Origin: Flavobacterium sp. UBA7665
GTDB taxonomy: Bacteria; Bacteroidota; Bacteroidia; Flavobacteriales; Flavobacteriaceae
Assembly (NCBI GenBank): GCA_002483285.1
Contig: DLHP01000038.1
Span: 1 to 9,849, forward strand
Direction of reading: 5' to 3'
DNA length: 9,849 bases
Below, piece by piece: positions 1 through 5,104 of this stretch. The notes under the pieces were generated by a model, which searched no databases, was not told the origin of the DNA, and saw only the letters and a program-made list of their open reading frames with translations. The position numbers were made by a program, and so were the translations under genes. Within the stretch, counting starts at the first letter, position 1. The number at the start of each line of letters is the position of its first letter.

Positions 1-23
1 TGCAGCGAGGCACGAGCGCAAAA

Positions 24-40
24 GGATATCCGCTGCAATC
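24..40 (-). repeat. Candidate dispersed flavobacterial repeat motif
   Basis: Read on the minus strand this is GATTGCAGCGGATATCC. A related sequence, GATTGTAACGGAAAGC, occurs on the plus strand at 2905-2920, so a loose GATTGYARCGGAWA motif occurs twice in non-coding DNA of this window. The surrounding bases also hold a perfect 7-bp inverted repeat, TGCAGCG at 1-7 and CGCTGCA at 31-37. I have an impression that similar motifs are scattered between genes in Flavobacterium genomes, but that is memory and not a search. Eleven of 14 positions match, so chance similarity is not excluded. Confidence 0.3.
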
Positions 41-54
41 GGGAAACAGCTCCT

Positions 55-82
55 AAAAAAAAATGCTTCCATTAAGGAAGCA
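55..82 (-). terminator. Intrinsic terminator overlapping the end of the dehydrogenase gene
   Basis: On the minus strand TGCTTCC (82-76) and GGAAGCA (70-64) form a 7-bp stem with a 5-base loop, followed by nine Ts (63-55). The stop codon TAA (74-72) sits in the loop, so the upstream arm is made of the last codons of the gene. The stem and T-run are seen directly; termination is inferred. Confidence 0.85.
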
Positions 83-1289
83 CTTCAACTTTAGCATTAA
101 CATATTCCTGCAAATACCTAAACCGCTGGGTCAATTCACCATTTTCTGTAACCTTAGCTCTTGCCAGGATACCGTCTTTGTCACCGTTGAAGAACGCCGG
201 AATAACGTGCTCCATAAACATTTCGCCGAAACCTTCGCTCGCGTCTTTGGGCAGCTCGCAGGGCAGGTTGTCTACAGACATCACCACGATTGCAGCGGGA
301 TGTGAATAAGGCACTTCCTTATCTTCTGTGGGCAGGTAGCCAAAAAATGGGTCGGCGATGGTTGAGGCTTTGATGGTACAGGCAATTGGGCCGTCGACGT
401 CGCACGAAATATCGGCCACGACCTTGATCTTGTTGTCTGGTGCAAGGAGCATCTCACGCGTGAGGATTACCGGCGCGTCGTTGCCATAGAAATGACCGGC
501 CATGAAAATGTCGGACACTTTGGTGAAACGGCCAAAGTCTGAAGTGTACTGGGTTGGATTCTGGTAGAAATCTTGTTTGGTGGATGGTTTGCCGTCTTTG
601 CGTTTGTTGTAATCGAGTACATCGATCTGGGTGTATACCGGCTCTGAATAGATTTTGGTGAGGTAATTCTCTATAGAGACTTCCTTGATCTTCATGCCGT
701 CGAGGATTTCCTTGGCGCCCATGCCTACTTTGCCGTGCCCGGTGAGTACGATTTTGATGGGCGGCAATGTTTGCCTTTTGAGTCGCGTGATGAGCTCATC
801 CTTGCCCGACAGGGTTTCTGCCTTGGGCAACGTGAACAACTCGAACTTGATGCCGAAGGCGCGCATGCCGTTGTAGGCACCTACGATTCCGGCGTAACGG
901 CCAAAGCCAATCAACCGCTTGTAGTTTTTGTCGACTATGGTTTCGTGGTCGTACAAATCAATTTTCTTATCGAGGATGGCGCGCAGCAACTTTTGGTTGT
1001 GCGGCTGCTTTTTGATGGTGTGTGAGAAAAAGAAATACTTCTTGTTGGGAATCAAAGCAACAACGGGAACTTCCTTGACGCCGAAAAACACATCGCAATC
1101 AGAAATGTCATCGGTTACTTCAATGCCGAGGTTGCTGTATTCCTCATCCTTAAAAAAACGGATGTCGGAACTTTCTACCTTAATAATGGCTTCTGGGTGT
1201 TCTTTCTGGAGGCGTTGAAGTTCTGTTGGGGTAAAAACCACCCTTCTGTCGGGCGGGTTCTTTCTTTCTTTGATGATGCCGAATTTCAT
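72..1289 (-). CDS. NAD(P)-dependent oxidoreductase, alanine dehydrogenase / saccharopine dehydrogenase (LKR-like) family
   Basis: The 405-residue product belongs to the alanine dehydrogenase / transhydrogenase N-terminal fold. Residues 1-150 form the substrate domain, with KERKNPPDRR near the start, VKE at 71-73 and SHTIKKQ at 89-95. FGRYAG (129-134) and the Rossmann loop GHGKVGMGA (184-192) begin the nucleotide-binding part. The HTIK.Q and FG..AG segments recall the lysine-ketoglutarate reductase half of eukaryotic AASS. K72 and H90 sit where yeast Lys1 has its catalytic Lys and His. Such proteins are often labelled alanine dehydrogenase in flavobacteria; the true substrate (an amino acid or saccharopine) cannot be read here. 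The enzyme should be cytosolic, as no signal peptide is seen. An in-frame start at 1334 is rejected because the promoter (1324-1353) lies across it; ATG at 1289 fits the family N-terminus, MKFGIIKE. Confidence 0.85.
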   Translation of the reverse strand: MKFGIIKERKNPPDRRVVFTPTELQRLQKEHPEAIIKVESSDIRFFKDEEYSNLGIEVTDDISDCDVFFGVKEVPVVALIPNKKYFFFSHTIKKQPHNQKLLRAILDKKIDLYDHETIVDKNYKRLIGFGRYAGIVGAYNGMRAFGIKFELFTLPKAETLSGKDELITRLKRQTLPPIKIVLTGHGKVGMGAKEILDGMKIKEVSIENYLTKIYSEPVYTQIDVLDYNKRKDGKPSTKQDFYQNPTQYTSDFGRFTKVSDIFMAGHFYGNDAPVILTREMLLAPDNKIKVVADISCDVDGPIACTIKASTIADPFFGYLPTEDKEVPYSHPAAIVVMSVDNLPCELPKDASEGFGEMFMEHVIPAFFNGDKDGILARAKVTENGELTQRFRYLQEYVNAKVEVLP

Positions 1290-1323
1290 TTTCTTTGGGG
1301 TTGCAATTTTTATTTTTCGCTGC

Positions 1324-1353
1324 CAAATGTACACCTTACGATAACGTTTTCAA
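1324..1353 (-). promoter_or_regulatory. Bacteroidota-type promoter of the dehydrogenase gene
   Basis: On the minus strand TTTTTG (-33 element, TTG at 1353-1351) is followed by 19 bases and TACATTTG (1331-1324). This matches the Bacteroidetes consensus TTG-N19-TAnnTTTG exactly. The ATG at 1289 would have a leader of about 25-30 bases. It is one of the clearest promoters in the window. Confidence 0.7.
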
Positions 1354-1476
1354 AAACATTTAGCATAAAAATACGGCAATCGTTTAACGGCTGTAAACCA
1401 GTAATTTGGCAACAATGGTTAATAAAGTTTGTATAATCGTTAATAAATACGTGGTTTTCCCGTTTGGTTGTTTAAT

Positions 1477-1484
1477 TATATTTG
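1477..1484 (+). promoter_or_regulatory. Probable -7 element of the serine hydrolase gene
   Basis: TATATTTG fits the TAnnTTTG -7 consensus and lies 18 bases before ATG 1503. No good -33 TTG is seen at the usual distance. The box overlaps the possible TTG start at 1482, which argues against that start. Confidence 0.45.
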
Positions 1485-1502
1485 CTTTCAAAGATTCGCA
1501 AA

Positions 1503-2699
1503 ATGACCTCCATGAAATACCACTATATCGTCGCGTTGCTTTTTTCTGTTGTTTTTTTGGGTTGCTCCAAACAGGACAAATCTGAGGAAATTGGTTTGAC
1601 CGCAACGCCCGAAGGACCTTATCCGGTGATGCAACCCTCTAAGGTACGTTACCCCAAACTCAACCCCGCTTTTGTGGAAACCAAAAAGGCGCAGATTGAG
1701 CACTTCAGGGAAAGGCATTTCGGGTCTGAGAACAGCAACCTGAGCATGCTCGTAGCCAAGAACGGGCAAATCATTTTTGAGCGTTACCAAGGCATTGCGA
1801 ACCGCGAAAACAATACGGCGGTTGCAGCCGATGTGCCATTGCACATTGCGTCGGTGAGTAAGGTGCTTACGGCATCGGCGGTGCTTTTGCTGGTGAACAA
1901 AAAGAAGATTGACCTGGACCAGAAAGTCAATACGATACTCGACAATTTCCCGTATCCTGAGATTACCGTACGGCATTTGCTGAGCCACCGCAGCGGGTTG
2001 CGCAACTACGCCTATTTTACCGAAGACAAAGGGGTTTGGGACCGCCATGTGACACTCACCAACCAGGATATCCTGAATTTGTTTGCCGAAAAGGACATCA
2101 AATTAGAATACCCAACCGATACGCATTTTGCGTATTGCAACACCAATTACGCGATGCTGGCGCTGATTGTTGAAAAAGTGACCGGAATGAAATTCCCCGA
2201 AGCGATGCGCGAAATGATCTTCAAACCGCTGGGCATGGACCACACTTATGTTTTTGAATACGACAAAGACTTGCCAACTGCGGTGCCCTCATACAAAGGC
2301 AACAATGTGCGTTTGGCCTGGGATTACCTCGATGCGGTATATGGCGACAAGAACATCTACTCTACCCCGCGCGATCTGCTCAAGTTTGACATGGCGCGCA
2401 AGGCACAGACTTTCCTGAAGCCCAAATTGCGCAACCAGATTTATACCGGGTATAGCAACGAGCACAAAGGCGAGAAGAACTATGGCCTGGGCATCAGGAT
2501 GATCGAATGGTCTACGGGACAGAAATTTTACTTCCATAACGGTTGGTGGCACGGCAATACGTCTTCTTATATTTCTTTGGTTAAGGAGAATGTGACCATC
2601 ATTGCGTTGTCTAATAAGTTTACGAGAAATACGTATGCGGTTAGGAAGTTGGCGCCTTTGTTTGGGGATTATCCGTTTAGGTTTGGGGATGAGGAGTAG
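1503..2699 (+). CDS. Lipoprotein serine hydrolase, beta-lactamase / class C PBP-like family
   Basis: The predicted 398-residue protein starts with a lipoprotein signal: a hydrophobic stretch ending in VFLGC, with C21 as the lipid-attachment cysteine, so it is probably anchored in the cell envelope. The PF00144-type fold shows the three expected active-site motifs. SVSK at 117-120 carries the nucleophile serine and general base lysine, YCN at 211-213 takes the place of YxN, and HNG at 345-347 stands where class C relatives have KTG or HxG. The LLSHRSG segment after SVSK is also typical. Members include penicillin-binding proteins, D-aminopeptidases and esterases; true beta-lactamase activity cannot be assumed. 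ATG 1503 was chosen over TTG 1482, which overlaps the -7 box; ATG 1512, giving MKYHYIV, is an equally possible start. It is divergent from the dehydrogenase gene, and no terminator is evident directly after it. Confidence 0.85.
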   Translation: MTSMKYHYIVALLFSVVFLGCSKQDKSEEIGLTATPEGPYPVMQPSKVRYPKLNPAFVETKKAQIEHFRERHFGSENSNLSMLVAKNGQIIFERYQGIANRENNTAVAADVPLHIASVSKVLTASAVLLLVNKKKIDLDQKVNTILDNFPYPEITVRHLLSHRSGLRNYAYFTEDKGVWDRHVTLTNQDILNLFAEKDIKLEYPTDTHFAYCNTNYAMLALIVEKVTGMKFPEAMREMIFKPLGMDHTYVFEYDKDLPTAVPSYKGNNVRLAWDYLDAVYGDKNIYSTPRDLLKFDMARKAQTFLKPKLRNQIYTGYSNEHKGEKNYGLGIRMIEWSTGQKFYFHNGWWHGNTSSYISLVKENVTIIALSNKFTRNTYAVRKLAPLFGDYPFRFGDEE

Positions 2700-2704
2700 A
2701 TTTT

Positions 2705-2760
2705 AGACCGCTGCGCTGAAAGACCGCTGGCGCTGAAAGAAGCAAGACTGCTGCGCTGAA
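2705..2760 (+). repeat. Three degenerate 16-17 bp repeats
   Basis: AGACCGCTGCGCTGAA (2705-2720) is followed directly by AGACCGCTGGCGCTGAA (2721-2737) and, after a 7-base gap, by AGACTGCTGCGCTGAA (2745-2760). The copies differ by one substitution or one inserted base. They begin right after the stop codon of the serine hydrolase gene and do not look coding. Confidence 0.8.
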
Positions 2761-3020
2761 AGACTACAAGATTGTGGATATGGAAACTGGTGCTTTGCGT
2801 GAGCGATTGCAGTGGAAATCCTTTTTAGCTTGTTGAGATTGCTCCTATCGTTGGAATGACAGAAGTGCTGATATTAAGAGTAATTGGATTGAAGTCGCTA
2901 AAAAGATTGTAACGGAAAGCGCGACGGCAGGCCAAGTGTTCCTATTCCCATTAAATTTACTTCTGCCGGCACGCCCCAAAAAACTTTATATTGGGATTAA
3001 CAACCAAAACTGAATTTTCG
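2761..3020. other. Gene-free stretch with degenerate repeat fragments
   Basis: No gene is supported between the 16-bp repeats and the ssrA promoter. Visible pieces are a 9-bp inverted repeat, CTTTTTAGC (2821-2829) with GCTAAAAAG (2897-2905), and a segment at 2835-2862 whose complement resembles the widespread GTCATTGCGAGGAACGAAGCAATC repeat in degraded form. There is also the GATTGYARCGGAWA motif at 2905-2918 and a CGGCAG/CTGCCG inverted repeat (2925-2930 with 2963-2968). The resemblance to named dispersed repeats is from memory. Confidence 0.5.
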
Positions 3021-3023
3021 TAT

Positions 3024-3031
3024 TATATTTG
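3024..3031 (+). promoter_or_regulatory. -7 element of the ssrA promoter
   Basis: TATATTTG matches TAnnTTTG and lies 33 bases before the mature 5' end of tmRNA, leaving room for a short precursor leader. A matching -33 TTG at the usual spacing is not obvious; TTG at 2991-2993 is about 10 bases too far away. Confidence 0.5.
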
Positions 3032-3064
3032 CACGCTTCAAAGCATACAGCTTACAGCAAAATT

Positions 3065-3458
3065 GGGGTCGACTGGTTTTGACAGCAAGTCGAATTGATG
3101 AGTAAGCACGCCGAGAACGGGGACAAATCTCGTAAATCCATGTCCCAAAACTTTACACGGCGAAGGAAACTACGCTCTTGCTGCTTAATCTGAATTCATA
3201 GTAAGATGAGCCTCGTCCTACAAGGTAGGAAAGCAGGATTTACCTCGAAAGCCTCGGTTCTTGGCGGTCGGTATAGGTAAATCGTAAATAGGAACCTAAG
3301 TGCCGCAATGCTTTTAAGCGGTGACGAAAATTAAAGAAGCTAAGCGTTTGGTGGTTGTTCCTGTCCTAGCCCAACGTCGAAAACCCAAACAGGGAATAAG
3401 CGTGTAGAAAGCTCTTTAGTTGCTTGTTTGGACCCGAGTTCGATTCTCGGCGACTCCA
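3065..3458 (+). ncRNA. ssrA: Transfer-messenger RNA (tmRNA)
   Basis: One-piece tmRNA of 394 bases that rescues stalled ribosomes and tags their products for proteolysis. The 5' end GGGGTCG (3065-3071) pairs with CGACTCC (3451-3457) to form the tRNA-like acceptor stem with one G-T wobble, and A3458 is the discriminator. The T arm is complete: CCGAG (3434-3438), loop TTCGATT, CTCGG (3446-3450). The 5' sequence GACTGGTTTTGACAG is characteristic. The tag reading frame is 3159-3188 and gives GEGNYALAA then TAA. CCA is not encoded in full, so the 3' end needs enzymatic CCA addition. Ends are set by the acceptor stem and are good to a few bases. Confidence 0.97.
3159..3188 (+). other. tmRNA proteolysis tag reading frame
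   Basis: GGC GAA GGA AAC TAC GCT CTT GCT GCT TAA reads GEGNYALAA and stop. The terminal ALAA is the usual protease recognition end, and G-E-x-N-Y-A-L-A-A fits tags of Bacteroidota. Glycine as resume codon is inferred from those relatives. Confidence 0.85.
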
Positions 3459-3459
3459 C
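3443..3459 (+). repeat. Direct repeat copy 1 at the ssrA 3' end (attachment-site core)
   Basis: This 17-base sequence, ATTCTCGGCGACTCCAC, covers the T-arm 3' half and the acceptor stem of tmRNA. It is repeated perfectly at 3603-3619. The 3' end of ssrA is a well-known target of tyrosine integrases. Confidence 0.7.
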
Positions 3460-3491
3460 AACACTGGCCATTTGATGGCGGATGTAAAAAG

Positions 3492-3526
3492 AAAAAATCC
3501 ATCAAGTTCACTTGAATGGATTTTTT
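3492..3526. terminator. Bidirectional terminator downstream of ssrA
   Basis: Six As, TCCAT, then CAAG, loop TTCA, CTTG, a bulged A, ATGGA and six Ts fold into a 15-bp stem-loop with a single bulge. The T-run on either strand gives an intrinsic terminator; on the plus strand it would end the tmRNA precursor about 65 bases after the mature 3' end. Confidence 0.85.
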
Positions 3527-3531
3527 CGTTT

Positions 3532-3543
3532 ACAGACGTCTGT
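3532..3543. repeat. 12-bp perfect palindrome
   Basis: ACAGACGTCTGT is a perfect palindrome inside the DNA bracketed by the two ssrA 3'-end copies. TTTA before it and TAAA after it extend the rough symmetry. It could be a protein-binding site left from a lost element; there is no direct evidence of function. Confidence 0.5.
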
Positions 3544-3602
3544 CTTTGTAAAAAACAACAAATGGCATTTGCAGGTATGGATTTTAAGGGTTGAGCGAAG
3601 CT

Positions 3603-3619
3603 ATTCTCGGCGACTCCAC
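3603..3619 (+). repeat. Direct repeat copy 2: displaced ssrA 3' end (att scar)
   Basis: ATTCTCGGCGACTCCAC is identical to 3443-3459 and lacks the rest of the T arm, so it is not a second functional RNA. A second strong terminator follows it directly. This is the arrangement left when an element integrates in ssrA, supplies a new 3' end and pushes the old one outward. Only 143 bases lie between the copies, so the element itself would be almost wholly deleted. Confidence 0.65.
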
Positions 3620-3624
3620 TGAGG

Positions 3625-3664
3625 CGGGATAGTTTGACTTTTTGGTCGGATTGTCCCGTTTTTA
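3625..3664 (+). terminator. Strong terminator after the second ssrA 3'-end copy
   Basis: CGGGAT-AGTTTGAC (3625-3638) pairs with GTCGGATT-GTCCCG (3645-3658) as a 14-bp stem with several G-T pairs on the plus strand and a 6-base loop, followed by five Ts. It may be the original ssrA terminator, now separated from the gene. Confidence 0.75.
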
Positions 3665-3805
3665 TTTGGTGTAACTTTATGACCCCGCGTTTTCTAATGC
3701 GTTAGAATGTCTTTCAATATCTTAGAATTTAACGACATACTTTTAAAAATACACCTATCCATAAACAATACTTCCATTGCTTAACCGCAATAAACCAAGC
3801 TTGTA
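3665..3805. other. Gene-free AT-rich spacer
   Basis: No coding frame, tRNA or clear hairpin is supported here. An open frame on the plus strand beginning near 3777 lies opposite the small minus-strand gene and has no recognisable features. Confidence 0.6.
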
Positions 3806-3919
3806 TCATATACGTTTGTCAAAATCTTTCTTTTGCTTGATGTTCCTTTTGATAATCCATAGCATCATGACAAATGCGATTGATAACAGGGCAACCAAAC
3901 TTATTAAGTTCGTATCCAT
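3806..3919 (-). CDS. Very small single-pass membrane protein (37 aa), possibly truncated
   Basis: The 37-residue frame reads MDTNLISLVALL, a hydrophobic segment to about residue 23, then a very basic tail with KRNIKQKKDFDK. It resembles the start of the 55-residue protein at 8116-8283 (MTTNLIIFGVLL, RENIKYWK) and the general layout of small flavobacterial membrane proteins: a short N-terminus, one helix and a charged cytoplasmic tail. Its upstream region, TAATTTTA then 12 bases then ATG, matches the two relatives. The frame ends at a TGA followed in frame by YKLG, where the relatives have RYKTRLG. The TGA therefore may be a nonsense change of an Arg codon, and the gene may be a shortened or decaying paralogue. 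Function unknown. Confidence 0.55.
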   Translation of the reverse strand: MDTNLISLVALLSIAFVMMLWIIKRNIKQKKDFDKRI

Positions 3920-4009
3920 TTCTTTGTATTGTAAAATTAAATCCCTGAGTGGATTTGTTAGCAATTAATTCGTGAAAATTGTGTTTTTTAGCACCTACTA
4001 TTTTTGATA
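3920..4009 (-). promoter_or_regulatory. Upstream region of the 37-residue membrane-protein gene
   Basis: On the minus strand TAATTTTA (3939-3932) fits TAnnTTTR and lies 12 bases before the ATG. A TTG at 3964-3962 lies 22 bases upstream of the box, slightly longer than the ideal spacing. If this is the promoter, the mRNA would have a leader of only a few bases. Confidence 0.4.
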
Positions 4010-4010
4010 A

Positions 4011-4040
4011 AAAATACCGCCCAAAGCCTGGCGGTATTTT
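4011..4040 (-). terminator. Isolated 11-bp terminator hairpin
   Basis: AAAATACCGCC (4011-4021) and GGCGGTATTTT (4030-4040) pair perfectly with an 8-base loop, and the A/T flanks give a T-run on the minus strand. No minus-strand gene upstream of it is supported, so it either ends an unrecognised transcript or insulates the promoter of the next gene. Confidence 0.75.
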
Positions 4041-4209
4041 CTCAAAACAGTATTAAAACTACAAAAAAACTACTTCTTTAAAACTTGAAAGATTTGGAGG
4101 GTTTGCGTAGACAAATATGAGGTTTCTGTGTTCTCTGTATTTTAAGTGTATATTTTATTTTTGTAAAAATCTTTAAAAACCCAAGAGCTTTAATGATAAT
4201 TTAATCACG
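4041..4209. other. Gene-free spacer before the phosphoesterase gene
   Basis: Nothing coding is supported. A short minus-strand frame ending at 4070 is open for 23 codons but has no start codon. The plus-strand TTTCTGTGTTCTCTGT around 4122-4137 resembles a common dispersed repeat phrase, by memory only. Confidence 0.5.
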
Positions 4210-4239
4210 TTGGCTTAACGGCCTAATTAAGATTATTTG
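4210..4239 (+). promoter_or_regulatory. Promoter of the phosphoesterase gene
   Basis: TTG (4210-4212), 19 bases, then ATTATTTG (4232-4239), which keeps the TTTG of the -7 consensus but not the TA. The ATG follows 13 bases later, so the leader would be very short. Confidence 0.4.
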
Positions 4240-4252
4240 CAAGTTTTGGAAC

Positions 4253-5104
4253 ATGGGAAAACGAAATGTAGACCTAGTGGTTATTTCTGATGTGCATCTG
4301 GGCACTTACGGCTGCCACGCCAAGGAACTCCTCCTTTATTTGCAGAGCATCAAACCCAAAGCCATTGTCCTCAATGGTGACATCATTGATATCTGGCAAT
4401 TCAGCAAATCGTATTGGCCGCAATCACACATGAAAGTGGTGCGGAAAATCATGAAATACATGGCCGAGAATGTGCCCGTATATTACCTTACCGGCAACCA
4501 TGATGAAATGTTCAGGAAATTTACCGACCTCAATGTGGGCAGTTTCAAATTGCAAAACAAGTTGGTTTTGGATTTGGATGGCAAGAAAGCGTGGATTTTC
4601 CATGGGGATGTTTTTGATGTGACCATGCAGAACTCTAAATGGCTCGCCAAACTTGGAGCCGTAGGGTACGATACGCTGATCCTCATCAACCGATTTGCCA
4701 ATTGGTGCCTCAACCTTTTAGGAAAAGAGAAAATGAGTTTCTCTAAGCGCATCAAGGCCCGTTTTAAGGATGCCATAAAATTCATCAACGATTTTGAAAA
4801 TACTGCCGCCGGGCTCGCCATTGAGAACGGTTACAGTTATGTGATTTGCGGGCACATCCACCAGCCTGAAATCAGGACGATTGAAAACGACAAAGGCGCT
4901 GTAATTTACCTGAATTCGGGTGACTGGGTAGAAAACCTAACCGCCTTGGAATACCAAAATGGGAAATGGGAAATTTTTAGGTATGATGCCAACGATTTCA
5001 AAGGAGAGCCTGATGATGAAGTGGACAGTTCTGACCCCAAGGATCTCAACGCGCTGCTCGACATGAAGACGTTGCTTATTGAAGTTATCCAATCCAAGGA
5101 CTGA
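4253..5104 (+). CDS. Metallophosphoesterase, LpxH-like COG2908 family
   Basis: The 283-residue protein shows the full calcineurin-like metal site: DVH at 13-15, GDIID at 42-46, GNHD at 81-84, HGD at 118-120 and GHIH at 200-203. Around these, the order GTYGC, WPQSH and GDWVE matches the long COG2908 subgroup usually named UDP-2,3-diacylglucosamine diphosphatase. That enzyme (LpxH) makes lipid X in lipid A synthesis at the inner membrane. Classical LpxH carries GNRD with an arginine, while this protein has GNHD and is about 40 residues longer, with an acidic C-terminal tail from residue 250. Its substrate may therefore be a different nucleotide-linked or phosphorylated lipid. The stop codon abuts the stop of the convergent glycosyltransferase gene. 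Family call firm, substrate unsure. Confidence 0.8.
   Translation: MGKRNVDLVVISDVHLGTYGCHAKELLLYLQSIKPKAIVLNGDIIDIWQFSKSYWPQSHMKVVRKIMKYMAENVPVYYLTGNHDEMFRKFTDLNVGSFKLQNKLVLDLDGKKAWIFHGDVFDVTMQNSKWLAKLGAVGYDTLILINRFANWCLNLLGKEKMSFSKRIKARFKDAIKFINDFENTAAGLAIENGYSYVICGHIHQPEIRTIENDKGAVIYLNSGDWVENLTALEYQNGKWEIFRYDANDFKGEPDDEVDSSDPKDLNALLDMKTLLIEVIQSKD

Noticed and set aside
1488..2048. A 186-codon open frame on the minus strand
   Set aside because: It lies opposite the serine hydrolase gene, whose frame carries all catalytic motifs; its translation has no recognisable domain and reads like an antisense shadow.
2705..2760. CRISPR array
   Set aside because: The units are 16-17 bases and adjoin with almost no spacer; there are no spacers of uniform length and no cas genes.
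3541..3620. A second tRNA or tmRNA fragment gene
   Set aside because: Only the last 17 bases of tmRNA are present; the T-arm 5' half and acceptor 5' strand are missing, so it cannot fold as an RNA gene.
3777..3968. A 63-codon plus-strand frame
   Set aside because: It is opposite the small minus-strand membrane-protein gene, which has a family resemblance and a promoter box; the plus frame has neither.
4070..4141. Minus-strand frame ending in TLQIFQVLKK before the isolated terminator
   Set aside because: Only 23 codons are open, no start codon is present and a stop lies directly upstream. It could be a remnant of a lost gene but cannot be supported.
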